Shown here in pieces: positions 45,810-54,853 of a stretch of 64,000 nucleotides of DNA. The stretch comes from Alistipes sp. CHKCI003. Its GTDB lineage: Bacteria > Bacteroidota > Bacteroidia > Bacteroidales > Rikenellaceae. Under the pieces are notes generated by a model. That model was given only the letters and a program-made list of their open reading frames with translations. It searched no databases and was not told the origin of the DNA. Numbering within the stretch: the first letter of the stretch is position 1; the number at the start of each line of letters is the position of its first letter. The stretch is taken from contig NZ_FCNT01000085.1 of the NCBI RefSeq assembly GCF_900021155.1, positions 1 to 64,000 of the forward strand, written 5' to 3'. The translations under genes and the position numbers were made by a program.

Positions 45810-47117
45810 TTATCCGGCCTTGTGTTCTTTCACCAGAAAAACCGACAGCGCCGCCAACAGCATGAATACCCCGGCCAGAGCCAGCATGTCCGCCGCCTCA
45901 CGGTCGAAGCAGTACTCGACGACGGCACCGCCGGCCAGTCCGACGACGATTTGAGGAAGCGTGATCGTGAAGTTGAAGATACCCATGTATATACCCATGC
46001 GGCGCGGTTCGACGGCACGCGACAGGATGGCGTAGGGCATGGCGAGGATGCCCGCCCACGCGATGCCGATCCCCGCCATCGGAAGCATCAGAGCATACTG
46101 GTCGTGCAGCAGGTACACTCCCGCGAAGCCCAGCGCCCCGGCCAGCAGGCAACCCGCATAGACGGGCTTGTTGCCGCAGCGTGCGGCAATGCGTCCGAGG
46201 AACAGCGCAACGATGCAGGCGGGGATGGGATAGATGCCGTTGAGTACGCCGACCCATGTTTGCGTGGCACCGTCCGAGAGCACCTCGCCCGTGGTGTGGT
46301 CGGTAACTACGCCGGTAATGGCAGGCTTGAGGTAAGTCCACATCAGGAAGAGTGCCGCCCACGAGAAAAACTGCGTGATGCCCAGCTGCACCATCACGCG
46401 GGGAGCGCTGCGCACGAGCCCCACGAAACTCTCGGACCCGGCCTTCTCTTCGGAAAGATCGTTGTAGCGGGCGAACTCCTCGGGCGGGTATTCCTTCGTT
46501 TTGAACGAGGTAACGAGCACCGTAAGCAGCAGGATCGCTCCTCCGACATAATAGGAATAGGCGATGTGGGGCGAAACGCCCCCCGGAGCGGCCTCGTCGG
46601 ATACGCCGAGCCATGTCATGACGAGTGGCAGGACAGCACCCGCGACGGCACCGAGGTTTATCAGAAAGGTCTGCACCACGTACCCCTGCGTCTTCTGCGA
46701 ATCGTCGAGCATGTCGGCCACCAGCGCCCGGAAAGGCTGCATCGTAACGTTGAAAGACAGATCCATGAACAACAGGATGAAAACGCCCATGGCGAGCGGA
46801 GCGAACGCGAGCAGTCGGGGACAGTTGGGCATGAGTTCGAGCGCCAGAGCGGAGACCAGAGAACCGCCGAGAATATAGGGAATACGGCGGCCGAAGCGCG
46901 TCCATGTACCGTCGGAAAAGAGCCCTACGATAGGCTGGACGATCATACCGGCCAGCGGTGCCGCCAGCCAAAAATAGCTCAAATGACTGACATCGGCCCC
47001 CAGCGATTCGAAGATGCTCGACGTATTGGAATTCTGGAGCGAATATCCGACCTGCACGCCGAGGAATCCGAAGCTGAGATTCCAAATCTGCCAAAATGAG
47101 AGTTTAGGTTTGTTCAT
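45810..47117 (-). CDS. MFS sugar transporter
   Basis: Inner-membrane major facilitator, probably importing maltose or maltooligosaccharides released by the locus. From the ATG at 47117 it has 435 residues and about twelve hydrophobic segments. The start KPKLSFWQIWNLSFGFLGVQVGYSLQNSN and GLFSDGTWTRFGRRIPYILGG (loop 2-3 motif) match the sugar-transporter branch with sucrose/maltose carriers. It is first in the leftward locus and divergent from the sensor kinase gene. Substrate is inferred from context. An upstream ATG (47150) is less likely because it adds a charged tail. Confidence 0.88.
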   Translation of the reverse strand: MNKPKLSFWQIWNLSFGFLGVQVGYSLQNSNTSSIFESLGADVSHLSYFWLAAPLAGMIVQPIVGLFSDGTWTRFGRRIPYILGGSLVSALALELMPNCPRLLAFAPLAMGVFILLFMDLSFNVTMQPFRALVADMLDDSQKTQGYVVQTFLINLGAVAGAVLPLVMTWLGVSDEAAPGGVSPHIAYSYYVGGAILLLTVLVTSFKTKEYPPEEFARYNDLSEEKAGSESFVGLVRSAPRVMVQLGITQFFSWAALFLMWTYLKPAITGVVTDHTTGEVLSDGATQTWVGVLNGIYPIPACIVALFLGRIAARCGNKPVYAGCLLAGALGFAGVYLLHDQYALMLPMAGIGIAWAGILAMPYAILSRAVEPRRMGIYMGIFNFTITLPQIVVGLAGGAVVEYCFDREAADMLALAGVFMLLAALSVFLVKEHKAG

Positions 47118-47257
47118 TCCGACTCTTCGGTTAGTTTTTAGGCGATGCAAATTTTAATAAAAAAATCGGGTCGCGCTTTTTCCGGACGATGAACGGAACG
47201 TTCGGACAGATGAACGGTCGGAATTTCACGACGAATGGTTAAGCAGAACTACCCGAA

Positions 47258-47287
47258 TTTGGAATTTCCGGAGGGAATGTATATTTT
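47258..47287 (+). promoter_or_regulatory. Promoter of the two-component genes
   Basis: TTTG (47258-47261), an 18-bp spacer and TATATTTT (47280-47287), one base off the TAnnTTTG consensus. The kinase ATG follows 42 bp downstream. Confidence 0.5.
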
Positions 47288-47329
47288 AGTCGTAAAAACA
47301 GCCGAAATTATAAATCTGCGGGTCTGCAA

Positions 47330-48721
47330 ATGGGTTCGATGCGATTGCTTAAAGTTTCCGGAACGATTCATCTTTTCGCCTTTCTACATGCGGCGGTAGC
47401 GTTTCTGTGCCGCACGGCAGGCATTAACGACGAATTGGTGCTCACGCTACTGACGATCGTACTGATCGTTCTGATCTGCCTGAAACGGGGTCTGAATGCG
47501 GAATTCACCGCCGCGAGCGTGATCGTCGTCAACGTGGTCGGCTATCTGTTGGGTACGGGCGGAGCGCAACTGATCGAAACCGTGCTGCATTCTCCGCCCG
47601 CGGTACATGCCCTATCGACCTTCGTTACCACCGAACTGCTGGGCTGGGGCGTCGTATGGTTCACCAGATTGTTCCGCCGCGGCGACGAAGCGCCCGCTCA
47701 GCCTACGGTCTGGACTCCCCGCATAGGATTGCTGCTGCTGGCCGTGGGCGTGATCTTCGCGCTCCGGCTGGCCTATGCGGAGATTTTCTCTTCGCCCTCC
47801 TTTTCCGCGGACCGCCTCTACCGCATCGCCGACTTGCTGGCATCCAACTCCGTGGTACTGATTATCCTACTGTGTGTCAATATCATCTATGTTCGGCATA
47901 CGCACAGGCGTGAAACCCGGCACGGTCTCATCGCCGAAATCGCGGCTTTCCTCCTGTTCGTACTGTGCACGTCGGCCTGCGCGGCGCTCGTCACGGGATT
48001 GCATCTGCCGTTCGCAGTCGACCGCTCGTTCACGGCCCGGGAGTTCCTGCAACTGTGGATCGTTACTCTGCTGGTCGAGGCGACCCTCTATTCGGTCGTA
48101 TTCATAATAAATTACGCCATGGTCGCACGCGCCGTACTGCGTGCCGAACGCGGCAAGGCGCACCAAGCGCAGTTCCGTTACATGAAGCTCAAACAGCAGG
48201 TCAACCCCCATTTCCTGTTCAACTCGCTCAATATCCTCGACTGCTTAGTCTGCGAGCAGCGCACGGAGCAGGCGAGCGCCTACATACACAAGCTGGCGGG
48301 CATGTACCGTTACATGCTCCAAAACGAGGAGAAGACACTCGTGCGTCTGCGCGAGGAGATGGCCTTCGTGGGGATGTACGTCGACCTGTTGCAGGTGCGC
48401 TTCCCCGAAGGGTTCCGGGTGGAGACCGACATATCGGACGAGGCCATGAACCGCCATGTCGTGCCTTGTTCGGTACAATTGCTGATCGAGAACGCCATCA
48501 AACACAATACGGTGGGAGCGGACCGGCCGCTCGTGATACGCATTGCGGCTGCGGGCGAAGCCGTAACGGTGTCGAACAACCTCCGGATGAAAGTTTCCGA
48601 GCCCCCCTCGACCCGTGTGGGGCTGAACTATATCCGTCAGCAGTACCTCGACCTGTCGGGCATACAGATCGGGGTGCGCTGCACGAATACCGAATATCGC
48701 ATTACCTTACCTTTGCTATAA
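47330..48721 (+). CDS. LytS/YesM-type sensor histidine kinase
   Basis: Membrane sensor of 463 residues. The first ~265 residues hold about seven hydrophobic segments with little extracytoplasmic sequence, so the signal is probably sensed in or near the membrane. The kinase core has the HisKA-7TM/LytS-like QVNPHFLFNSLNILD with phosphoacceptor His294, and an ATP-lid region with LIENAIKHN. It is followed one base later by the LytTR response regulator gene. Divergence from the MFS-Sus locus suggests it controls that locus; B. thetaiotaomicron uses an unrelated regulator, SusR, so this is inference. Confidence 0.92.
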   Translation: MGSMRLLKVSGTIHLFAFLHAAVAFLCRTAGINDELVLTLLTIVLIVLICLKRGLNAEFTAASVIVVNVVGYLLGTGGAQLIETVLHSPPAVHALSTFVTTELLGWGVVWFTRLFRRGDEAPAQPTVWTPRIGLLLLAVGVIFALRLAYAEIFSSPSFSADRLYRIADLLASNSVVLIILLCVNIIYVRHTHRRETRHGLIAEIAAFLLFVLCTSACAALVTGLHLPFAVDRSFTAREFLQLWIVTLLVEATLYSVVFIINYAMVARAVLRAERGKAHQAQFRYMKLKQQVNPHFLFNSLNILDCLVCEQRTEQASAYIHKLAGMYRYMLQNEEKTLVRLREEMAFVGMYVDLLQVRFPEGFRVETDISDEAMNRHVVPCSVQLLIENAIKHNTVGADRPLVIRIAAAGEAVTVSNNLRMKVSEPPSTRVGLNYIRQQYLDLSGIQIGVRCTNTEYRITLPLL

Positions 48722-48722
48722 T

Positions 48723-49475
48723 ATGGACGTACTGATCGTAGAAGACGAAACGATGGCCCAAGTCAATCTGGCGCGGGTTCTGACCCGACATTTCCCCGAC
48801 GTGCGGATCGTCGGCACCACCGGCTCGGTCAGAGATACGGTGCTTTGGCTGCGAACGCCGGGAAACAATGCCGACGTGATTTTCATGGACGTGGAACTCT
48901 CCGACGGAGACTGTTTCGAGATATTCCGGCAAATCGACGTAACGGCGCGGGTCATCATGACCACCGCCTATGACAATTACGCCGTACGGGCATTCGAAGT
49001 CAACAGCATCGACTACCTGCTCAAGCCGATCGAACTGCAAGCGCTCAAGCGCGCCGTGGAACGCTGCCGCATACGCGGCAACGGCATCGACACCGACGTA
49101 TTGCTGAATGCGATCCGCCGCCCGCGCGAATACAAACAGCGTTTCATCGTGCGTTTCAACGACCGGATCGTGCCGGTACAAGCCTCCGACATCGCTTATT
49201 TCTACTCGGAAGAGAAAAATACCTACCTCGTTACCAACGACAACAACCGCTATATCATGGACCAGTCGCTCGAAGTCCTCTCGGACGAACTGGATCCCGA
49301 ACGGTTTTTCCGGATCTCGCGCAGCTGCATCATCGCCATGCCGGCGATCGTCAGCATCGTGAAATACATGGGCAACCGACTGAAAATCACGGCACGACCG
49401 AGCCACGAATTCAAGATGGTCGTAAGTCGCTCGCGTGTCGACGATTTTCTGAAATGGCTCGAAGGGAGCAACTGA
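48723..49475 (+). CDS. LytTR-family response regulator
   Basis: DNA-binding partner of the preceding kinase. The 250 residues comprise a receiver domain (1-120) with acidic VEDE at 7-10, phosphoacceptor Asp56 in IFMDVELSDG, a conserved MTTAYD and LKPIE, and a LytTR domain (~140-245) with RFIVRFNDRIVPVQASDIAYFYSEEK and FFRISRSCIIAM. The adjacent kinase and the same operon make the pairing secure; the target promoters are unproven. Confidence 0.95.
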   Translation: MDVLIVEDETMAQVNLARVLTRHFPDVRIVGTTGSVRDTVLWLRTPGNNADVIFMDVELSDGDCFEIFRQIDVTARVIMTTAYDNYAVRAFEVNSIDYLLKPIELQALKRAVERCRIRGNGIDTDVLLNAIRRPREYKQRFIVRFNDRIVPVQASDIAYFYSEEKNTYLVTNDNNRYIMDQSLEVLSDELDPERFFRISRSCIIAMPAIVSIVKYMGNRLKITARPSHEFKMVVSRSRVDDFLKWLEGSN

Positions 49476-49672
49476 CACGGCGAGGGTGAGGGCGCACCTG
49501 CGATTCCCGCCGCTTCCGATGTCGGGAAAAGCATATGCGCAACCGCCCCCCGACGCGGGCGCGACGCCTCACAGCTGCACATTGCGGCCGCAGGAGAAAC
49601 GAATGGACCGTGAAATACATTGTTGCATCCGTTTTCGAAATCCGGCACCGGCATGGAGTTCCCGCTAAAATT

Positions 49673-50194
49673 TCAGGTCTCAACGTCAACGGGCGGGGAC
49701 TGTTTCGGCCGTGCGATGTCGGCCGTCCGGGCTCCGAGGAATGCGATAAGGTCCGAAGGGTCCAACTTCATCTGCAAACCGCGCACCCCCGCACTGACGT
49801 AGACGGCCTCGTGCTCCAGCGCCGAACCGTGGACGAAAGTCGGAAAGCGCCTCTTCATCCCCACGGGCGAACAGCCGCCGCGAACGTATCCCGTTACCGG
49901 CAGCAGCTCCTTCATCGGAATCAGTTCCGCCTTCTTGTTTCCCGAGATCTTCGCCGCCGTCTTGAGGTCCACCTCGCAATCGGCCGGAACGACACAGACG
50001 AAACAGCCCGTCCGGTCGCCTCTCAGCACGAGCGTCTTGAAGACCGTGCCGACCGCTTCGCCCAACTGTTCCGCGACATGCACCGCATCCAGATGCTCCT
50101 CGTCCACCGCATACGGGACCAGCTCGCAGGCGATCTTCGCCTTGTCGAGCAGGCGCGCCGCATTGGTCTTCTCCGTTTTCGTGTGCGTCGTCAT
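49673..50194 (-). CDS. ybaK: YbaK-type Cys-tRNA(Pro)/aminoacyl-tRNA deacylase
   Basis: Trans-editing enzyme that clears mischarged tRNA, classically Cys-tRNA(Pro). The 173-residue protein has the family's FKTLVLRGD, AKISGNKKAELIPMKE with the conserved Lys, and GYVRGGCSPVGMKRRFPTFVH. The ATG at 50194 (MTTHTKTEKTNAARLLDKAKI) matches homologues; an ATG five codons upstream (50209) is possible. It converges with the response regulator gene. Confidence 0.92.
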   Translation of the reverse strand: MTTHTKTEKTNAARLLDKAKIACELVPYAVDEEHLDAVHVAEQLGEAVGTVFKTLVLRGDRTGCFVCVVPADCEVDLKTAAKISGNKKAELIPMKELLPVTGYVRGGCSPVGMKRRFPTFVHGSALEHEAVYVSAGVRGLQMKLDPSDLIAFLGARTADIARPKQSPPVDVET

Positions 50195-50228
50195 GCGTTC
50201 CCGCTTCATTCGTGTCCGATTCGTCCTG

Positions 50229-50246
50229 CAAATTTAATCGATTAAA
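50229..50246 (-). promoter_or_regulatory. ybaK -7 box with overlapping palindrome
   Basis: TAAATTTG (50229-50236, minus strand) matches TAnnTTTG. A perfect 14-bp palindrome TTTAATCGATTAAA (50233-50246) overlaps it and could be an operator. No TTTG at -33 is evident. Confidence 0.5.
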
Positions 50247-50502
50247 ATCCATAATCGCCCCCGACGGCCGCATTTTCTCCGTTTTTGCAAGCACGGTCGT
50301 CATGCGCGCCTTCCGTATGCGGCTCCTCCCGCGGGCATGTCGTCCGTGCGACACTCCCGCGTCGAGACGGGATTCGGCCCGAAAATATCTTCCGCCCCAT
50401 CCGTGCGGACTTCATCCGGCAACTCACCCGAGGCGAACGGAAACGGGGCGCGAAAATTCAGAATTTTGCGGTCGATTTCAGCCTGCGGCTCGATTTTTAA
50501 CC

Positions 50503-50510
50503 TATCTTTG
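50503..50510 (+). promoter_or_regulatory. -7 box abutting the HAD gene start
   Basis: TATCTTTG ends only four bases before the ATG of the HAD gene. If it is used, the mRNA would have almost no leader. No clear -33 TTTG is present. Confidence 0.45.
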
Positions 50511-50514
50511 CGCC

Positions 50515-51189
50515 ATGATTCGAGGCATACTGTTCGATATGGACGGCGTACTGGTGGACAACACCCGCGTACACGTCGATGCGTTCGGCATCTTCTGCCG
50601 GCGCTACGGGGTCGAAGACTGGGAGCGGAAACTCTCCGCGGCCTTCGGGATGGGTAACGACGACATCATGCGGCTCATACTGCCCGAGAACATCCTCCGC
50701 GAAAAGGGACTGCCGGCCCTCGCCGCCGAGAAGGAGGCGATCTACCGCGAGATCTATGCCCCCGCGATCCGGCCCGTCGCCGGTCTCGCGGAGCTGCTCG
50801 CACGGCTCCGTGCGGCGGACATTCCGTGCGCCGTCGGCTCGTCGGGTCCGCGTGCGAACGTCGATTTCGTACTCGATACGTGCGGCATCCGCACATACTT
50901 CGCGGCCATCGTCGACAGCGATCAGGTGAAGCGCTGCAAACCCGATCCGGAAATCTACCGCACGGCCGCGGCGAAACTCGGGCTCGACCCGGCCGAGTGT
51001 CTCGTGTTCGAGGATGCCGAAGCGGGCATCGAATCCGCACGCCGCGCCGGAGCCGGACGCATCTTCGCACTGGCGACGACGCTCTCCCGCGAAAAGCTGC
51101 GAACGACCGCTGCCGACCGGGTCATCGGAGACTTCACCGAAATCACCGACCTGAGCTTTCTCGGCAGACCGCACGCAATCCGGACATAG
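50515..51189 (+). CDS. HAD-family sugar-phosphatase/phosphoglucomutase-like hydrolase
   Basis: Cytoplasmic haloacid-dehalogenase phosphatase of 224 residues. Motif I is ILFDMDGVLVDN near residue 5, with nucleophile Asp8 and acid Asp10. A four-helix cap follows, then motif II (VGSSGPRANVD), motif III Lys in KRCKPDPEIY and motif IV VFEDAEAGIESA. This is the beta-phosphoglucomutase/phosphoglycolate phosphatase branch; the substrate is unknown. The frame extends 300 bp further upstream, but only this start gives the standard N-terminus. Confidence 0.9.
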   Translation: MIRGILFDMDGVLVDNTRVHVDAFGIFCRRYGVEDWERKLSAAFGMGNDDIMRLILPENILREKGLPALAAEKEAIYREIYAPAIRPVAGLAELLARLRAADIPCAVGSSGPRANVDFVLDTCGIRTYFAAIVDSDQVKRCKPDPEIYRTAAAKLGLDPAECLVFEDAEAGIESARRAGAGRIFALATTLSREKLRTTAADRVIGDFTEITDLSFLGRPHAIRT

Positions 51190-51755
51190 GCCGGCAGTTG
51201 CCGGACAGGGAGAGCATCCCCGCAAACGGGAGGGGGAGCGGTCCCGGCAGACCGCGTGCAACCCGGGTAAAATCCGGAGTTCGACGCGGCCCCCCCCGCC
51301 TCGGCAAAGGGAGCGATTCCGACCGACAGGACGCGAGTACGGTCTTCGTCCAAACCCTGCCGAGACGGGAAGAGAGGGGGGAGGGCATTTTTTACAGTCG
51401 GTCGCGGAGCGTGATCGACGTTCGTCGCCGGCGGCAGGAATACGCGGGCGACAACGAGTGCAGTCCGCTGCCGAGGAGCCGACGGCGAACGGCCGACTTT
51501 GTCGGGGGGGGGCAATGTCGGAGGGCCCCGCACTCGACAACCCAAGGCGCACACAGCGCTGTCGAAACTTTCGGAGAAGACGGAAGACGATCGACCGTTT
51601 CGTCAGGCCAAGTGCGATCCTGCCTCGCCCGATGATTGCCCGGACGAAAAAACAACTGCAAGAAAGCGAACCGTTTCGCAGAACCGAACGCCGGCCGGGC
51701 TCCGGCAAGGCGGGAAACGGACGGAAAAAGCATTCAACCGTTTATTAAAACAACT
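51190..51755. other. Gene-free GC-rich spacer
   Basis: It contains C8 (51290-51297) and G9 (51504-51512) tracts and, at 51590-51735, an inverted copy of the dispersed repeat. No gene is seen. Confidence 0.45.
51590..51735 (-). repeat. Degenerate dispersed intergenic repeat, copy 2 (inverted)
   Basis: Read on the minus strand, bases 51718-51656 give TTTCCCGCCTTGCCGGAGCC, then CGGCCGGCGTTCGG, then GAAACGGTTCGCTTTCTTGCAG. This matches 60554-60640 at about six of every seven positions. A second, weaker unit with TGACGAAACGGTCG follows. Confidence 0.6.
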
Positions 51756-52121
51756 ATGCTCAGAGGACTGCTGACCATCGGATTGCTGATCGTGTCGAAT
51801 ACCTTCATGACGCTCGCGTGGTACGGACACATCGCCTTCAAATCGAAACTCGAACGTTTCGGCCTCGCGGCCATCGTCGTCGTCAGCTGGGGCATCGCCC
51901 TGTTCGAATACTGTTTTCAGGTCCCCGCCAACCGTATGGGCAGCCTCGAATTCGGCGGTCCCTTCACGCTCTGGGAGCTGAAGGTGATTCAGGAGGTCGT
52001 CTCGCTGCTGGTCTTCACGCTCTTCGCCGTGGCTTTCATGAAGTCCGAACCGCTGCGCTGGAACCATCTCGCAGGTTTCTGCTGTCTGGTACTGGCCGTC
52101 TACTTCGTCTTCCGAAAATAA
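51756..52121 (+). CDS. DMT-superfamily small membrane protein (DUF486)
   Basis: A 121-residue inner-membrane protein with four hydrophobic segments (about 3-20, 33-50, 70-90 and 98-118). The sequence TFMTLAWYGH, NRMGSLEFGGPFTLWELKVIQEV and the FVFRK end match the DUF486/DMT family. Its function is unknown; distant similarity to small drug/metabolite exporters is the only clue. The ATG at 51756 was chosen because the upstream in-frame part is repeat-derived and polar. Confidence 0.85.
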   Translation: MLRGLLTIGLLIVSNTFMTLAWYGHIAFKSKLERFGLAAIVVVSWGIALFEYCFQVPANRMGSLEFGGPFTLWELKVIQEVVSLLVFTLFAVAFMKSEPLRWNHLAGFCCLVLAVYFVFRK

Positions 52122-52138
52122 GAGGTCCGACCTCTTTT
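52120..52138 (+). terminator. Terminator after the DUF486 gene
   Basis: AAGAGGT (52120-52126) pairs with ACCTCTT (52130-52136) around a three-base loop, followed by TT. The stem overlaps the stop codon. Short T run, so moderate confidence. Confidence 0.55.
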
Positions 52139-52215
52139 CCGGCGCATCGGCAAGGAGGCGGAGAGTGCGGCATCCAATTTGAATCTCTCCCGACAACGTC
52201 AAATTCACAGTTGTT

Positions 52216-52926
52216 ATGGAGATGGAAAATCAAACCGCCGCCATGCCGCGCATCGGCGATCCGGCGCCCGCATTCGAGGCCGCGACCACGCAGGGGAAGA
52301 TCGACTTTCCCGCAGATTTCAAAGGGAAATGGGTGATTCTGTTCAGTCATCCGAGCGACTTCACGCCCGTATGTACGTCGGAATTCATGCTCTTCGGCAA
52401 AATGGAAGACGAATTCGCGGCCCTCGGCTGCCGGCTTGTAGGGCTTTCGGTGGGCACCGTGAGCAGCCACATCGCATGGCTCCGGGCCATACGGGAAAAG
52501 ATCGAATACAAAGGGATCAGAAACCTCGACATCCGTTTCCCGCTGATCGCCGACATGACGATGGAGGTCGCCAAAAAGTACGGCATGATCCATCCGGGCG
52601 AAAGCGACACGGCCGCCGTGCGGGCCGTCTTCTTCATCGACCCCCGGGGCATCATCCGCGCCATCCTCTACTATCCGCTCGTGCTGGGCCGCGACTTCGC
52701 CGAAATCAAACGTATTCTCATCGGTTTGCAGACCATCGACGCTTTCGGCGTCGCCCTTCCGGCCGACTGGCGCCCGGGCGACGACGTGATCGCTCCGGCC
52801 GGGAGCACGAAGAGTGCCGCGGACGAACGGATGGAGCGGCCTGCGGAGGGCGTGCGCTGCTACGATTGGTATTTTTGCACCAAGCCGCTCCCCGAAGAGG
52901 AGGTGATGTCCCGAGGCGGGAAGTGA
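52216..52926 (+). CDS. Peroxiredoxin, Prx6-like
   Basis: Thiol peroxidase of 236 residues that reduces hydrogen peroxide and organic peroxides. The peroxidatic Cys53 is in HPSDFTPVCTSE; the conserved Arg lies in the AAVRAVFFIDP segment. Two C-terminal cysteines, Cys215 and Cys221 (VRCYDWYFC), match the longer archaeal-type Prx6 enzymes, in which they act as resolving cysteines. The gene stands alone between a terminator and a gene-free spacer. Confidence 0.94.
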   Translation: MEMENQTAAMPRIGDPAPAFEAATTQGKIDFPADFKGKWVILFSHPSDFTPVCTSEFMLFGKMEDEFAALGCRLVGLSVGTVSSHIAWLRAIREKIEYKGIRNLDIRFPLIADMTMEVAKKYGMIHPGESDTAAVRAVFFIDPRGIIRAILYYPLVLGRDFAEIKRILIGLQTIDAFGVALPADWRPGDDVIAPAGSTKSAADERMERPAEGVRCYDWYFCTKPLPEEEVMSRGGK

Positions 52927-53667
52927 ATCCGAAGCATCCGGGGGGGGGCGGCTCCGACCTTCCGGACGAACCCGGTCGCGCGGAAATTCCGTGTCGTAAC
53001 GAGCGGTCCGCTGCGTCCTTAACGGTGTCGCCGCCCGTTCATATGCTTACGCAGACTCCTTGCTCCGCACACTTCGGCACATCGTATTCATTCGTCCGGG
53101 CAAATCGGAAAGGGCTATCCGACAAGCCGCCTCCGGGAATAGCCTGCTCGAAAAGACATCGTATGACGGTACGAACCAAGAGGCTGTCCGAAATTCGTCG
53201 GACAGCCTCTTCGATCACAAGGGAAGGCTTCCGGCCGCAGATGCCGGAAAAGTACCCGCCGGTCTCGGCGAAAGAAGTTCGCCGAAGGAAGAACCTGCAC
53301 CGGACAAAGGCGGCACTCCGCCCGCAACGCCTGTCCGCAAAAATATCCAGTCCGTCCCTCAATCCGTTCTCAAAGTCCGCTCGAACCGCAGTCTGCACCG
53401 GCACGGCATGCGGCTCGTCGAAATATACCCGCGCATGAGACGGAGCGGGACGACCCGCCGGATCGAGGGGAGGCCACGCCTAAAAGCCCCTTCGACAAGG
53501 CGGACACGGAAACGAAGGACGGCGGCAAAGACGGGGGATGAAGGCGAAAACGAAAACAGTGTCAGGGACGGGAGCGAACACGAAACCGAACGGGCATCCC
53601 GCGTATTCCGCGCGGCCGTCGGGCACGGGAACGACATGCCGACGGTCGGACCGCATGCTCCCGACAC
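52927..53667. other. Gene-free spacer
   Basis: It holds a G9 tract (52940-52948) and a strong hairpin (53178-53211). The remaining frames on both strands are arginine-rich and unlike proteins. Confidence 0.45.
53178..53211. repeat. Perfect 14-bp-stem hairpin
   Basis: AAGAGGCTGTCCGA pairs perfectly with TCGGACAGCCTCTT around the loop AATTCG. The GGCTGTC arm and the nearby GTACGAA resemble the terminal arm and inner string of the structured elements at 13.6 and 15.2 kb, so this could be a shortened relative. Little or no T run follows on either strand. Confidence 0.6.
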
Positions 53668-54183
53668 TTACAACTCCTCGATGTCGATCCGATAGTCGCT
53701 TTCTATTAAAACGTATCGGTAGTTCCGCGCCATACACTGCTCCAGATTATACCGGTTGGTACGGCTCATCCGTTCGAGAACCGCTTCCGACGAGCCTCTC
53801 CTTTCGATCACACACTCATGGAGCAGTATATCCCGAAAATTCCGTTCGAGATAGGCTTGGCTGAACACGAGGCAGACGTAACGGATCCTCGCAAGGTATT
53901 CATCTGCGAAATCCGCCTCCCAGCCGAAAGGAATATAACACCCTTCGACGATCAGATTCTGCGAATTTTCGATGCATGTCTTGATCATCTCACGCACGAT
54001 CGGCCACAGACACTCCGTCAGTTCGGCATCGCTGCCGTCGGCCGGCACAGGGCATCGGCCGCTTCGAATCAACCCCATCTTCAAGTGGTCGATCGACAGG
54101 TAGGGATAATGATACCTCTCCAGCAGTCTTTGCGCCAACAAGGTTTTGCCCGTATGCGTATCCCCCGCAATCAGAATAATCAT
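53668..54183 (-). CDS. Small P-loop kinase-like protein
   Basis: A 171-residue protein with a Walker A motif GDTHTGKT at residues ~6-13 (GxxxxGKT), then SIDHLKMGLIRSG and NLIVEGCYIPF, resembling the zeta-toxin/2-phosphoglycerate kinase/adenylylsulfate kinase-like group. It probably phosphorylates a small molecule, but nothing fixes the substrate. Its ATG at 54183 overlaps the GNAT stop (ATGA), so both are translated from one mRNA. No antitoxin-like neighbour is seen, so a toxin role is not supported. Confidence 0.7.
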   Translation of the reverse strand: MIILIAGDTHTGKTLLAQRLLERYHYPYLSIDHLKMGLIRSGRCPVPADGSDAELTECLWPIVREMIKTCIENSQNLIVEGCYIPFGWEADFADEYLARIRYVCLVFSQAYLERNFRDILLHECVIERRGSSEAVLERMSRTNRYNLEQCMARNYRYVLIESDYRIDIEEL

Positions 54184-54815
54184 ACACATTCCGGATTTTG
54201 GGATTCCGTACCGCACGATGCCCGGCCGCCCGATCGTCCGAACGGCTGCTCCTCGATAAAATGAACGGGATAGCGATTCCAGTATTTTTCGTAAACTCCG
54301 TGCTCCTTCCCGTCGAGATCGAGCTGATACATCCGGAACGTAACCCGAAAATTCTTAGGCTGCCACAGCTCCTCGTAGGAATAGCGGTAGGTCATGCCTA
54401 TGGCTCGCATCACACGTCCGCTTCGCGGGTTGTTCACATCGTGCGTGGCCGTCAGATAAGGGATACCCGACCGTTTCGCCATCCCGACCACGGACCGGCA
54501 CGCCTCGGTGCAAATTCCCCGATGCCAATACTCCTTGCGGACAGCGTACCCCAAATCGCGGCTGTCGTCCGCGCTTACATGCACGCAGCCGATCGGCCGG
54601 TCGTCTTCCTTCAGACAGATCGCATAATAGAATCCGCCCTCACGTATACGATCCCCTATGTACGAAAGATACGCTTCCGCCTCCCCGATCTCTTCGAGAG
54701 GAAACATCGGCAGAAATGCGTTGACCTCCCGATCGCTCAGGAGCGCAAACAAAGCGGCGATGTCTTTTTCCGTGAAATGCCGCAAAATCAATCTCTCCGT
54801 CTCCAGACCATCCAT
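54180..54815 (-). CDS. GNAT N-acetyltransferase
   Basis: A 211-residue acetyltransferase. It begins LETERLILRHFTEKD, the RimJ/RimL-like start, and has PIGCVHVSADDSRDLGYAVRKEYWHRGICTEACRSVV, where the GY..R...HRGI.TEA pattern is the acetyl-CoA binding site. The C-terminus (~25 residues past WNRYPVHFIEE) is a non-conserved tail. It is co-transcribed with the P-loop protein gene. The acceptor is unknown; such proteins acetylate proteins, antibiotics or metabolites. Confidence 0.88.
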   Translation of the reverse strand: MDGLETERLILRHFTEKDIAALFALLSDREVNAFLPMFPLEEIGEAEAYLSYIGDRIREGGFYYAICLKEDDRPIGCVHVSADDSRDLGYAVRKEYWHRGICTEACRSVVGMAKRSGIPYLTATHDVNNPRSGRVMRAIGMTYRYSYEELWQPKNFRVTFRMYQLDLDGKEHGVYEKYWNRYPVHFIEEQPFGRSGGRASCGTESQNPECV

Positions 54816-54853
54816 AATATTCCGAATCTTTACATTCGTTCCCCGACGATTCG

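Noticed and set aside
53668-54815. A toxin-antitoxin pair (P-loop kinase as zeta toxin, GNAT partner)
   Set aside because: The gene pair is coupled, but a GNAT plus P-loop order with no small antitoxin does not fit a known type; the kinase lacks clear zeta-toxin landmarks beyond Walker A.
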